Shown: positions 1-7,571 of the stretch, piece by piece | Numbering within the stretch: the first letter of the stretch is position 1 | How the letters are laid out: the number at the start of each line of letters is the position of its first letter | Assembly: GCA_041627895.1 (NCBI GenBank) | Contig: JBFKQC010000041.1 | Coordinates: forward strand, 1 to 35,097 | Source: JBFKQC01 sp041627895 | Lineage (GTDB): Bacteria > Pseudomonadota > Alphaproteobacteria > Rhodobacterales > Rhodobacteraceae | Length of the DNA: 35,097 nucleotides | Direction of reading: 5' to 3' | Program-made: the position numbers and the translations under genes | Notes under the pieces: generated by a model | The model's database searches: none | What the model was told of the DNA's origin: nothing | What the model saw: the letters and a program-made list of their open reading frames with translations, nothing else

Positions 1-8
1 AAAGACGG

Positions 9-35
9 GAAAGCCGAACCCTTCAGGCGGCTTTC
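9..35 (-). terminator. Hairpin at the 3' end of the small heat-shock gene
   Basis: Positions 9-16 and 28-35 form a perfect 8-bp stem (GAAAGCCG with CGGCTTTC) with an 11-nt loop that contains the stop codon of the small heat-shock gene. On the minus strand the stem is followed by CCGTCTTT, a weak T-tract. This fits a weak intrinsic terminator; the poor T-tract leaves it uncertain. Confidence 0.45.
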
Positions 36-496
36 TTCGACTTGTTCTCGACCGCTTTCGCGTCGACGGTCTTGCCGCCCGCGATCTCGATCCGGCGCGG
101 TTTCAGCGCCTCGGGGATCTCGCGCACCAGGTCGATATGCAGCATGCCGTTCTCATGCGCCGCGCCGGTGACGCGGATGTGATCGGCCAGCTGGAACCGG
201 CGCTCGAAGGCGCGGGTCGCGATGCCGCGATGCAGATAGGTGTGCTCGGCGCCGTCCTCGGCCTTCGAGGCCGCGACGATCAGCGCGTTTTCCTTCACCT
301 CGACCGACAGCTCGTCATCGGTAAAGCCGGCGACGGCCAGCGAGATGCGATAGGCGTCGTCCGCGGTCTTCTCGATGTTGTAGGGCGGATAGGTGGGCTG
401 GGCGACGTCGGCGGCCAGCACCCGGTCCATCAGGTCGGCGATCCGGTCGAAGCCGACGGTGGCACGGTAAAGCGGTGCGAAATCAAGGGTACGCAT
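23..496 (-). CDS. Small heat-shock protein, Hsp20/IbpA type
   Basis: This 157-residue protein is an ATP-independent holdase of the alpha-crystallin family; such proteins bind unfolding proteins in the cytoplasm until Hsp70 and ClpB refold them. The N-terminus (LDFAPLYRATVGFDRIADLMD) is the IbpA-type region, followed by PPYNIEK, which opens the alpha-crystallin domain at about residues 38-135. That domain includes an LxVEVKENxLxV strand and the A-x-x-x-N-G-M-L signature near residues 113-120. A Lys/Ala-rich tail carries a C-terminal IxI-like segment (RIEIAGG). The length is usual for the class. The ATG at 496 is preceded by GGAGG about 6 nt upstream. The gene stands alone, with a sigma-32-like promoter at 592-621, so it is probably heat-induced. 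The family call is secure; whether it is IbpA or a paralogue is not. Confidence 0.96.
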   Translation of the reverse strand: MRTLDFAPLYRATVGFDRIADLMDRVLAADVAQPTYPPYNIEKTADDAYRISLAVAGFTDDELSVEVKENALIVAASKAEDGAEHTYLHRGIATRAFERRFQLADHIRVTGAAHENGMLHIDLVREIPEALKPRRIEIAGGKTVDAKAVENKSKKAA

Positions 497-591
497 GGGT
501 CATCCTCCATTGAGCGACAACGATGTTCGGCCCTCCCCCAGGGAACGGACCAGTGGCTTGCCGGACCCCGTATCGGGCATCCGACACCGTG

Positions 592-621
592 CATGTGGGA
601 AGCGTTCGATGCGTTGTCAAG
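592..621 (-). promoter_or_regulatory. Heat-shock (RpoH-like) promoter of the hsp20 gene
   Basis: On the minus strand, CTTGACA (615-621) is followed after 15 nt by CCCACATG (592-599). This resembles the sigma-32 pattern CTTGAAA / CCCCATnT with near-ideal spacing. It lies about 95 nt upstream of the hsp20 ATG. Because TTGACA is also a perfect sigma-70 -35 box, a housekeeping contribution is possible. The site is seen in the sequence; the sigma factor assignment is inference. Confidence 0.6.
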
Positions 622-651
622 CCCCGGGCGCGACCGGGAAACTGCCCGATA

Positions 652-1464
652 TCAGGGCCTTAGGAACTTCGCCCCGGTCGAGGCCTGGGTTTCCTCCAGC
701 GACAGCCGCCGCACCGCGGGCGCGGGGTTGCGGAACACGCCGTCCCCGGTGCTGCGCATCGCCATCAGTTCGGCCAGCGGCGCGTCCAGCGCCGTGCCCA
801 GCGCCACCGGCCGGTCGCCGACCCGCGCCTTGGCCGAAACCAGCGACACGATCCTGGGCGCGCCGTCCTCGAACACGAAGACCGGCGCCCCGGACGATCC
901 GAAATCCACGTCGCAGCTCAGGACCAGCGAGCCACCCTGACGCGCCAGCACGTGGCAGACCTCCTGCAGCGACGGGCTGTCGGCGCGGTCATGCGCGTAG
1001 CTGACCACGCCCACCTCGGCCCCGGCGCCGCGCAGCGCCCGGGTGGCGAACGGCGTGATCGAGCCGTTCCGAACCGGCTGATCCAGTTCCAGGATCGCCA
1101 CGTCATAGGCGACGCGCATGGCGAAGTCGTCGGCCGAGAACACGAACTCGGGATGCACCAGCGCCCGCTTCACGCCGCGATAGGCCGCCGCGCGCCCGCC
1201 GCGCCAGTCGGCCAGGAACTCGACCTCGCTGGCGGCAATCCGTGCGCCGGTGTCCATGTCGAACATGCAATGCGCCGCCGTCAGCACCAGGTCGGGCGCG
1301 ATCAGCGCCCCGGTGCAGAAACTGCGCTCGCCGATGTTCAGCCGCCCCACCGCCTGCCAGCCCCGGCTGTCGTCGCCGGTCATCAGCCGGCGCAGCGCCG
1401 TCTCGGCCCGGCCTTCGCTGGCCAGGATCATCAGCAGGATCAGAAAGAACAGCCCGCGCTTCAA
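652..1464 (-). CDS. Secreted trypsin-like serine protease
   Basis: The product is a chymotrypsin/V8-fold (S1 family) endopeptidase predicted to be exported. From the TTG at 1464 the protein is 270 residues and opens with a clear signal peptide (KRGLFFLILLMILASEGRA, cleavage after about residue 20). The catalytic triad is visible: His65 in LTAAHC, Asp121 in YDVAIL, and Ser191 in GSSGAP. Cys50/Cys66 and Cys170/Cys184 are placed as the usual disulfides. I chose TTG 1464 because GGAG lies 7 nt upstream and it puts the signal peptide at the N-terminus. A longer reading from TTG 1548 would add 28 residues ahead of the signal peptide and has no good ribosome site. Substrate and role are unknown. It lies between hsp20 and glcF on the same strand, with gaps of 155 and 253 nt, so it is probably its own transcription unit. 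Confidence 0.88.
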   Translation of the reverse strand: MKRGLFFLILLMILASEGRAETALRRLMTGDDSRGWQAVGRLNIGERSFCTGALIAPDLVLTAAHCMFDMDTGARIAASEVEFLADWRGGRAAAYRGVKRALVHPEFVFSADDFAMRVAYDVAILELDQPVRNGSITPFATRALRGAGAEVGVVSYAHDRADSPSLQEVCHVLARQGGSLVLSCDVDFGSSGAPVFVFEDGAPRIVSLVSAKARVGDRPVALGTALDAPLAELMAMRSTGDGVFRNPAPAVRRLSLEETQASTGAKFLRP

Positions 1465-1717
1465 GACGCCGCTCCCATGACAATGGCCAAGGGAATAGCC
1501 GCGCGCTTGGGCCGAATTAGGGCTGGATTGCGCTGATCTCGCGATCAATCAAGGCACGGATCGGAAACAATCGCCGGCGCCATGTCCCGCGCCGGGGTCT
1601 TCTTCTCGTCGGTGAATACGCAAGTCCCGCAGCCGCCGCCCCGTGCTGCACCCGAAACGACGCGTCGCCCCGCCACGCGCGGAGAAAGAGCGCGCGGAAG
1701 CGCACGATTCGGCAGCC

Positions 1718-3010
1718 TCAGCCCGCCGCGTCCAGCGCCCGGGGCCGCGGCCCGCCCGTCGCCCAGTCCAGCAGTTCCACCGTATGTACCACCGGCACGC
1801 CGGTGCCGCCGCCGATCTGGATCATGCAGCCGATGTTGCCCGCCGCGATCACGTCCGGCGCCCTGGCTTCCAGCGTGCGGACCTTGCGCGCCTTCAGCTT
1901 CGCCGAGATCTCGGGCTGCATCAGGTTGTAGGTCCCCGCCGAGCCGCAGCAGAGATGCGCATCCGCCGGTTCCACCACCTCGAAGCCCGCGCGCCCCAGC
2001 AGCGCCTTCGGCGCGCCCTTCACCTGTTGCCCGTGCTGCAGCGAACAGGCGGCATGATAGGCCACGCGCAGGCCCTTCTCGGACCCCTCTGGCAGGTCGA
2101 GCCGGGTCAGCAGTTCGCTGACGTCCAGCGCCAGCCGCGACACCTCGGCGGCGTCCTCGGCCAGCGCGCCGCCGCGGAACATGTGCCCGTAATCCTTGAC
2201 CGTCGTGCCGCACCCGCTGGTGTTGATCACGATCGCGTCCAGCCCGCCGCCCCTCGCCTCGGCCATCCAGGCGCGGATGTTCCGCGCCGCGGCGGCGCGG
2301 CTTTCGGCCTCCTTGCCCATGTGGTGCACCAGCGCGCCGCAACAGCCCATGCCGCGCGCCACCACCACCTCGCAGCCGAGCCGCCGCAACAGCCTGATCG
2401 TCGCGTCGTTGATGTCGGTGTTCAGCGCCTTCTGCGCGCAGCCGGTCATCAGCGCGACCCGCATCTTCCGCGCGCCTTCGGCGGGAAACACCTGCGGATC
2501 GTCGTTGCGGCTGACCGGCGGGATCGTCCCGGGCGCCATGTCCAGCATCGCGCGCAGCCGCGCGTCCGGCACCAGCCGCCTGAACGGCCGGCCGATCCTG
2601 GCGCCCAGCAGCGCCAGCCGGAACCGCCCGGGATAGGGAATGATCCGCGCCAGCGTCCACCTCAGCAGCCGCTCGAACAGCGGCCGGCGATAGGTCTTCT
2701 CGATATGCGCCCGGGCGTGATCGACCAGGTGCATGTAGTGCACGCCGGACGGGCAGGTCGTCATGCAGGCGAGGCAGGACAGGCAGCGGTCGATATGCTT
2801 GACCGTCCTGGCATCCGCCGGGCGCCCCTTTTCCAGCATGTCCTTGATCAGGTAGATGCGCCCGCGCGGGCTGTCCAGCTCGTCGCCCAGCACCTGGTAG
2901 GTCGGGCAGGTCGCCGTGCAGAACCCGCAATGCACGCACGAGCGCAGGATCTCGTTGGCCCGCGCGATGCCTGGGTCCTTCAGCTGCTCTTCGGTGAAAT
3001 TCGTCTGCAT
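1718..3010 (-). CDS. glcF: Glycolate oxidase iron-sulfur subunit GlcF
   Basis: GlcF is the electron-transfer subunit of the GlcDEF glycolate dehydrogenase, which oxidises glycolate to glyoxylate and passes electrons to the respiratory chain. The 430-residue protein has two 4Fe-4S ferredoxin motifs: C25-x2-C28-x2-C31-x3-C35-P and C76-x2-C79-x2-C82-x3-C86-P. After these come two CCG domains (MGCCGALVHH around residue 220 and LCCGSAGTYN near 350), as in GlcF and the C-terminal part of heterodisulfide reductase proteins. The length matches the family. The start QTNFTEEQLKDPGIARANEILRSCVHCGFC is typical. It is the last gene of the glc cluster, 84 nt after glcE, and its C-terminus ends 253 nt before the protease. 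No internal defect is visible. Confidence 0.96.
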   Translation of the reverse strand: MQTNFTEEQLKDPGIARANEILRSCVHCGFCTATCPTYQVLGDELDSPRGRIYLIKDMLEKGRPADARTVKHIDRCLSCLACMTTCPSGVHYMHLVDHARAHIEKTYRRPLFERLLRWTLARIIPYPGRFRLALLGARIGRPFRRLVPDARLRAMLDMAPGTIPPVSRNDDPQVFPAEGARKMRVALMTGCAQKALNTDINDATIRLLRRLGCEVVVARGMGCCGALVHHMGKEAESRAAAARNIRAWMAEARGGGLDAIVINTSGCGTTVKDYGHMFRGGALAEDAAEVSRLALDVSELLTRLDLPEGSEKGLRVAYHAACSLQHGQQVKGAPKALLGRAGFEVVEPADAHLCCGSAGTYNLMQPEISAKLKARKVRTLEARAPDVIAAGNIGCMIQIGGGTGVPVVHTVELLDWATGGPRPRALDAAG

Positions 3011-3094
3011 TCGCCCCTCATTCCGCCTGCCGCCGGACCGGCACGGATTCGCGCCCCGCCGCGCCCGGCCCGGCGCGGTTGCCGTCGCCGGCGC

Positions 3095-4213
3095 TCACCC
3101 CATCAGCCCCGGGTTCAGGATGCCGCGCGGGTCGAATTTCGCCCTGAGACCCGCGCTGATCGCCGCCAGGGGCGCCGGTTCCGGCTGGAACACCCCCAGC
3201 GCGGCCCGCGTCGCCTCGCTCGCGCGGACCAGCGTGGCGTGGCCCCGGAAGGCGCCGAGCCGGGCGCGCAGGTCGGTGCCCTCGTCGACCAGCGCCCAGA
3301 TCAGCCCGCCGCCCCAGTCGTAGACCAGGCCCCCGGCCCCGGCGCGCGCCGCGATCGCCGGCCCGTCCGAGGGCTTGACCGACAGCCGCCAGACGTCGCC
3401 GGCCCGCCCCGCGAAGGGCTCGACGTCGCGCACCCCCCGCCAGGTCGCGTCCACCGCCTGCGCGTCGTCCTCGGTCTCGGCCGCACCGAACTCCGCCAGC
3501 AGCGCCGCCAACCGCTCGGCCCGGTAGGCCACCGAGGCCCCGAACCCCTCGATCCGGACCAGCGTCGCCCCCGCGTCCGGCAGATGCGCCGCCCCGGTCA
3601 CGTCGTAGGGCGAGCCGAGCGCCGCCGACAGCGCCCGCACCGCGTCCTGGTCGCTCAGCCCGGTCAGCCGCAGCGTCGCCGCAGCCGCGGGGCGCGGCAG
3701 CACCTTCAGCGACACTTCCGACAGGACGCCCAGCGTGCCGTAGCTGCCCGCCATCAGCTTCACCAGGTCGTAGCCGGTGACGTTCTTCATCACCCGCCCG
3801 CCGTTCTTGATCGCGGTGCCGGTGCCGTCGACGAAGCGCACGCCCAGCAGGAAATCGCGGGCCGCCCCGGCCTGGATGCGCCGCGGGCCCGAGACGTTGG
3901 CCGCCACCACCCCGCCGATCGTCGGCTCGCCCGTGGTGCCCAGCAGCGCCCGGTGATCCATCGGCTCGAAGGCCAGGCGCTGGTTCTCGGCGGCCAGCGC
4001 GGCCTCGATCTCGGCCACCGGGGTGCCGGCGCGCGCCACCAGCGTCAGCGCCCCCGGCTCATAAAGCCCGATCCCGGCGATGCCGGCCACCGAAAGCGCC
4101 TCGCCCGCCACCGGCCTGCCGACCGGCCGCGTGCCCCCGCCCGAGATACGCAGCGGCCCCGCCGCGCCGGCGACCGCCTCGGCGAGGTCCGCCTCGGTCC
4201 GCGGCGCGATCAT
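3095..4213 (-). CDS. glcE: Glycolate oxidase FAD-binding subunit GlcE
   Basis: GlcE is the second flavoprotein subunit of glycolate dehydrogenase. The 372-residue protein starts with a short PCMH-type FAD-binding domain: RISGGGTRPVGRP for the pyrophosphate loop, then TTGEPTIGGVVAANVSGPRRIQAGAARDFLLGVRFVDG, the usual glycine-rich flavin loop near residues 113-150. KNVTGYDLVKLMAGSYGTLGVLSEVSLKV follows, diagnostic of this family. The C-terminal half is the shorter, poorly conserved cap ending in FDPRGILNPGLMG, the standard end of GlcD/GlcE proteins. It lies 84 nt upstream of glcF on the same strand. On its other side it is separated from glcD by a small secreted-protein gene, which breaks the usual glcD-glcE-glcF contiguity. 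Confidence 0.95.
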   Translation of the reverse strand: MIAPRTEADLAEAVAGAAGPLRISGGGTRPVGRPVAGEALSVAGIAGIGLYEPGALTLVARAGTPVAEIEAALAAENQRLAFEPMDHRALLGTTGEPTIGGVVAANVSGPRRIQAGAARDFLLGVRFVDGTGTAIKNGGRVMKNVTGYDLVKLMAGSYGTLGVLSEVSLKVLPRPAAAATLRLTGLSDQDAVRALSAALGSPYDVTGAAHLPDAGATLVRIEGFGASVAYRAERLAALLAEFGAAETEDDAQAVDATWRGVRDVEPFAGRAGDVWRLSVKPSDGPAIAARAGAGGLVYDWGGGLIWALVDEGTDLRARLGAFRGHATLVRASEATRAALGVFQPEPAPLAAISAGLRAKFDPRGILNPGLMG

Positions 4214-4235
4214 GCCCGCCCCCCGGACAGCGCAA

Positions 4236-4268
4236 CGCCGCCGGCGGGGCGTGGGCCCGCCGGCGGCG
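4236..4268 (-). terminator. Strong hairpin after the secreted-protein gene
   Basis: Positions 4236-4248 and 4256-4268 form a perfect 13-bp stem of almost pure G/C with a 7-nt loop. It lies 22 nt past the stop codon of the secreted-protein gene and 23 nt before the glcE start. There is no T-run after it on the minus strand, so it may be a partial terminator or an RNA-protecting hairpin that lowers read-through into glcEF. Confidence 0.5.
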
Positions 4269-4289
4269 CCGGTGCGCGTCGCGCGCCGA

Positions 4290-4700
4290 TCAGATCTGCG
4301 TGGCGGTGCAGGGCGCGCCGGCAGGCCCGCCGCCCGGGAACACGTTGTTGACGAAATGGTACGTGTTCGGCGGCAGCGCCGGCAGCACCACGGTGCCGGT
4401 CTTGCCGTAAGGCGCGGTGTAGGCCACCTTGGTGCCGGCCGGAACGGTGAAGCTGTAGCTGTGCCAGATCGCGATGTCGTTGGGAAACTCCACCGGCGTC
4501 CCCTTCACGACGCACTTGAACTGCAGCTTGATCGGCACCAGTGCATTCGGATTGACCTGCATCACCCGCGGGTTCAGCGCGTCGGAATTGCGCAGGATGG
4601 TGATGCCGCCCCCGGCATTCGCCGAAGCGGTTGCCAGCGAGCCAAGCGTTGCCAGGGCCAGAACGGCCGCGATGTGGGGCCTTGCGGAGGTCGGTTTCAT
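4290..4700 (-). CDS. Small secreted protein of unknown function between glcE and glcD
   Basis: I do not recognise a family for this 136-residue protein. It has a textbook Sec signal peptide: a positive N-region with K2 and R7, a hydrophobic core at about 10-24, and ANA cleavage after residue 29. The mature part of about 107 residues is rich in beta-prone, Gly, Pro and Asn segments and has exactly two cysteines, Cys63 and Cys131, suited to one disulfide. The phrase DIAIWHSYSFTVPAGTKV suggests a beta-sandwich that may bind or line a surface, but that is a guess. The ATG at 4700 has AAAGGA upstream with good spacing, and upstream in-frame codons lack a ribosome site. It has its own candidate promoter (4784-4812) and a strong hairpin after it, so it looks like an independent unit inserted in the glc cluster. 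Confidence 0.75.
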   Translation of the reverse strand: MKPTSARPHIAAVLALATLGSLATASANAGGGITILRNSDALNPRVMQVNPNALVPIKLQFKCVVKGTPVEFPNDIAIWHSYSFTVPAGTKVAYTAPYGKTGTVVLPALPPNTYHFVNNVFPGGGPAGAPCTATQI

Positions 4701-4783
4701 GTCGAGGTCCTTTGCTGGGGCGCGGTGCCCGGGTAAGTCCGGACGCCGTGGACCAAGCCTTTCGCAACCCCCTGCCGCTAGAC

Positions 4784-4812
4784 AATATCGCCCGGCCGTC
4801 ATCGATTGACAT
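4784..4812 (-). promoter_or_regulatory. Candidate sigma-70 promoter of the secreted-protein gene
   Basis: On the minus strand, ATGTCA (4807-4812) and GATATT (4784-4789) are spaced by 17 nt, each matching the consensus at four of six positions. The site lies about 84 nt upstream of the ATG at 4700, in the gap after glcD. It would allow expression separate from glcD. Confidence 0.4.
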
Positions 4813-4868
4813 GAACCGAACCCGGCGCCGAACCGACCTACTCTTTCCGGGCATTCGCCGGCACCGGG

Positions 4869-6305
4869 TCACGCCGCCTCCCGCCGCGCGGCGCTGGCAC
4901 TCAGCGGAAACACCTTGGCCGGATTGAGCAACCAGCCCGGGTCGAACACGTCCTTGACCCGCATCTGCGCCTCCAGGTCCGCGGCCGAGAACTGGTCGCC
5001 CATCAGGTCGCGCTTCTCGATGCCGACCCCGTGCTCGCCGGTGAGACACCCGCCCACCTCGACGCAGAGCCGCAGGATATCCGCCCCCAGCGCCTCGCAT
5101 TTCTCCAGCTCGCCCGGCGCGTTGGCGTCGAACAGGATCAGGGGGTGCATGTTGCCGTCGCCGGCGTGAAACACGTTGGCGACGTCCAGCCCGTAATCCC
5201 TGGACATTTCGCCGATCCGCTTCAGCACCTGCGGCAGCCGGTCGACCGGGATCGTGCCGTCGAGGCACATGTAGTCGTTGATCTGGCCCATCGCCCCGAA
5301 CGCCGCCTTGCGTCCCAGCCAGATCCGCGCCGCCTCGTCGGCATTGGTGGCCTCGCGCAGCTCCACCGGATCGTGGCGCCGCGCGATCTGAAGGATCACG
5401 CCGAGCTGCTCGTCGATCTCCGCCGGGCTGCCCTCGACCTCGACGATCAGCAACGCCTCGCAATCGGGGTATCCCGCGCCCGAGAACGCGTCGGTGGCGC
5501 GGATGCAGGGGCGATCCATGAACTCGATCGCGACCGGCAGGACGCCCGCCTTGATGATGTCGCTCACCACCTCGCCCGCCACCTCGGACGAATCGTATCC
5601 CATCAGCACCGGGCGCGCGCCCTCTGGCTTTCTGAGAATGCGCAGCGTCGCCTCGGTCACCACGCCAAGCTGCCCCTCCGAGCCGCAGACCAGCCCCAGC
5701 AGATCGAGCCCGCCGGCATCGAGATGCGCGCCGCCGATCTCGGTCACCGTGCCGTCCATCAGCACGATCTTGACGCCCAGCAGGTTGTTCGTCGTCACGC
5801 CGTATTTCAGGCAATGCGCCCCGCCCGAATTCATCGCGATGTTGCCGGCGATGGCGCAGGCGAGCTGCGACGAGGGATCGGGGGCATAGAAGAAATCGCG
5901 CTCTTCCACCGCGCCGGTCACCGAGAGGTTGGTGCGCCCGGTCTCGACCCGGACAAAGCGGTTCTCGTAATCCGTCTCCAGCACCGCGTTCATCCGCGCG
6001 ATGCCCAGGATCACCGAATCGGCCGTCGGCAGCGCCCCGCCCGCCAGCGATGTGCCAGCCCCGCGCGGCACCACCGGCACGCCCTCGTCGTGGCAGATCT
6101 TCAGCACCGCCGCGACCTCTTCGGTCGATCCCGGCAACACCACGGCGAGCGGCGGGCACTTGTAGGCGGTCAGCGCGTCGCATTCATAGGCCCGGGTCTC
6201 GGCCTCGTCATGGATCACCGCATCTTCCGGCAGCACCTCTGACAGGCGCTGGACGATCCGCGCCTTTTTCGACAGGATCTCCGCGCGCGGCACCGGCATT
6301 TCCAT
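4869..6305 (-). CDS. glcD: Glycolate oxidase catalytic subunit GlcD
   Basis: GlcD is the FAD-dependent catalytic subunit that oxidises glycolate (and often D-lactate) in the cytoplasm at the membrane face. The 478-residue protein shows the PCMH FAD-binding domain (VVPRGAGTSLAGGALP near residues 77-92; DPSSQLACAIAGNIAMNSGGAHCLKYGVTTNNLLG near 143-177). The FAD-oxidase C-terminal domain carries the NVFHAGDGNMHPL segment and ends in GGCLTGEHGVGIEKRDLM and FDPGWLLNPAKVFP, all hallmarks of GlcD. Length and start match the family. GGAGG lies about 8 nt before the ATG. It is the first gene of the glc cluster, driven by a strong promoter whose -10 box sits inside a perfect inverted repeat, so it is probably repressed or activated by a GntR-family GlcC-like regulator that is not in this window. 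Confidence 0.97.
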   Translation of the reverse strand: MEMPVPRAEILSKKARIVQRLSEVLPEDAVIHDEAETRAYECDALTAYKCPPLAVVLPGSTEEVAAVLKICHDEGVPVVPRGAGTSLAGGALPTADSVILGIARMNAVLETDYENRFVRVETGRTNLSVTGAVEERDFFYAPDPSSQLACAIAGNIAMNSGGAHCLKYGVTTNNLLGVKIVLMDGTVTEIGGAHLDAGGLDLLGLVCGSEGQLGVVTEATLRILRKPEGARPVLMGYDSSEVAGEVVSDIIKAGVLPVAIEFMDRPCIRATDAFSGAGYPDCEALLIVEVEGSPAEIDEQLGVILQIARRHDPVELREATNADEAARIWLGRKAAFGAMGQINDYMCLDGTIPVDRLPQVLKRIGEMSRDYGLDVANVFHAGDGNMHPLILFDANAPGELEKCEALGADILRLCVEVGGCLTGEHGVGIEKRDLMGDQFSAADLEAQMRVKDVFDPGWLLNPAKVFPLSASAARREAA

Positions 6306-6320
6306 GAACCAACCCTCCTG

Positions 6321-6343
6321 ATTGGTAAGAATATATTACCAAT
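6321..6343. promoter_or_regulatory. GntR-type operator (perfect inverted repeat) at glcD
   Basis: ATTGGTAA (6321-6328) and TTACCAAT (6336-6343) are perfect 8-bp arms around a 7-nt AT-rich centre. TTGGT...ACCAA arms are typical of FadR-subfamily GntR regulators such as PdhR, LldR and GlcC. The repeat covers the glcD -10 box and ends 15 nt before the ATG. Confidence 0.7.
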
Positions 6344-6358
6344 TTCGCCGATTGACAA
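6330..6358 (-). promoter_or_regulatory. Sigma-70 promoter of glcD
   Basis: On the minus strand TTGTCA (6353-6358) and TATATT (6330-6335) are separated by exactly 17 nt, a near-consensus promoter. The predicted transcript starts about 15-20 nt before the glcD ATG, giving a very short leader with CAGGAGGG. The -10 box lies in the middle of the operator at 6321-6343. Confidence 0.75.
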
Positions 6359-6519
6359 GCGGATTCTCCCGACCCGGGGGCAGGATGACCCTGCCGGAAA
6401 CGCTCGGTTGCCCCGGGATTTTGCAGGCCGCGCGCGGCGCGCCGACGCACGCCTTTTCCGCGACTTCCAGGGCAACTGAGCGTTTCCAGCGAGCGTCGTC
6501 TTGGTCTAGGCTCGCCGGC

Positions 6520-7221
6520 ATGGACCTTGCCCAGCGCCTTTCCGTTTTCGGCATGCCCGACGCCGCCGCCATCGCCCTCTTGACGTTCGGCTGGGTGCTG
6601 ATCGGCGTCGCGGTCGAGCGCGGGGTCGGCGGCCGCGCCTCGGTGTCGGTGCTGATGGCCGATTACCGTCGCGAGTGGATGCGCATCTTCGTCGATCGCG
6701 AGCCGCGCATCCTCGACGGCAACATTCTCGGCAACCTGCGCCATGGCACCACGTTCTTCGCCTCGGCCACGCTGATCGCGCTCGGCGGCGGCCTGGCACT
6801 GATCGGCAATACCGAGCGGCTTCTCGGCCTGGCCGAGGATTTCCGGCTCGAGGACGCCCCGGCGCTGGTCTGGGACATCAAGCTTCTGCTGATCCTGCTG
6901 TTCATGGCCAACGCGCTGCTGAAATTCATCTGGGCGCACCGGCTTTTCGGCTATTGCGCGGTGGTGATGGCCGCGGTGCCGAACGACCGCTCGGACGCCG
7001 CGTTTTCCCGCGCGGCCCAGGCGGCGGAACTGAACATCTCGGCGGCCCGCAGCTTCAACCGCGGGCTGCGCTCGATCTATTTCGCGCTCGGCTCGGCGGC
7101 CTGGCTCCTGGGGCCCGAGGCGCTGATTGCCGCCACCCTGCTGACCGTCGCCGTGCTGTGGCGCCGCGAATTCGCGTCGCAGTCGCGCGCCGTCCTCTTG
7201 CAGGGAAGGCCGCCGACATGA
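6520..7221 (+). CDS. DUF599 family membrane protein
   Basis: The 233-residue product belongs to the uncharacterised DUF599 family of integral membrane proteins. Four hydrophobic helices are visible: residues about 12-30 (AIALLTFGWVLIGVAVE), 72-92 (FASATLIALGGGLALIG), 120-138 (LLLILLFMANALLKFIW) and 190-220 (the LGSAAWLLGP and AATLLTVAVLW segments). The family signatures appear in between: the YRREWM segment, GNLRHGTTFFASAT, DIKLLLILLFMANALLKFIWAHRLFGYCAV and the ARSFNRGLRSIYFALG stretch. I chose ATG 6520 because it gives the family's usual N-terminus; upstream in-frame codons lie in the glcD promoter region. Its stop overlaps the next start (ATGA at 7218-7221), so the two genes are translationally coupled. 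Function unknown; divergent from glcD. Confidence 0.9.
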   Translation: MDLAQRLSVFGMPDAAAIALLTFGWVLIGVAVERGVGGRASVSVLMADYRREWMRIFVDREPRILDGNILGNLRHGTTFFASATLIALGGGLALIGNTERLLGLAEDFRLEDAPALVWDIKLLLILLFMANALLKFIWAHRLFGYCAVVMAAVPNDRSDAAFSRAAQAAELNISAARSFNRGLRSIYFALGSAAWLLGPEALIAATLLTVAVLWRREFASQSRAVLLQGRPPT

Positions 7222-7571
7222 TCCGCCGCATCGCCCTTTGCGCCCTCACCGCCACCCCCGCCCTCGCCGATCATCCCGCGGTCGAGGATGCGTCCGCGCG
7301 CCCCGCCGGCGGGACCTGGACGGTCTCGGTCACGCTTTCGCACCCCGATACCGGATGGGATCACTACGCCGACGGCTGGGAGGTGCTGGCCCCCGACGGC
7401 ACGCGGCTGGGCTTTCGCGAACTCCTGCATCCGCATGTCACCGAACAGCCCTTCACCCGCTCGCTCTCGGGCGTCGCGATCCCCGAGGGGCTGGCGCAGG
7501 TGCTGATCCGGCCGCGCTGCAACGTGGACGGATGGGCCAACGAAGTGTTCACGCTGGACATCAGCGGCTAG
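7218..7571 (+). CDS. Small periplasmic protein of unknown function
   Basis: This 117-residue protein has a short signal peptide (MIRRIALCALTATPALA, cleavage after residue 17) and a mature domain of about 100 residues. The mature part contains TVSVTLSHPDTGWDHYADGWEVLAPDGTRLG and a conserved-looking FRELLHPHVTEQPFTRSLSGV, with a predicted all-beta character. It resembles short conserved periplasmic proteins seen in Rhodobacteraceae, for which I know no function. The two His (HPHVTEQPF) and single mature Cys (PRCNVDGW) could bind a metal, but this is speculative. The ATG overlaps the DUF599 stop by 4 nt, so the two are coexpressed. After its stop lies a 450-nt gap without a gene. Confidence 0.82.
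   Translation: MIRRIALCALTATPALADHPAVEDASARPAGGTWTVSVTLSHPDTGWDHYADGWEVLAPDGTRLGFRELLHPHVTEQPFTRSLSGVAIPEGLAQVLIRPRCNVDGWANEVFTLDISG

Noticed and set aside
1535..1546. GATCTCGCGATC palindrome upstream of the protease
   Set aside because: Imperfect and short; no promoter boxes at proper distance, so no support as an operator.
1643..4351. A 902-residue plus-strand open frame opposite glcF and glcE
   Set aside because: It is the antisense shadow of two well-supported glc genes; its product is Arg/Pro/His-rich with no domain, as expected in high-GC DNA.
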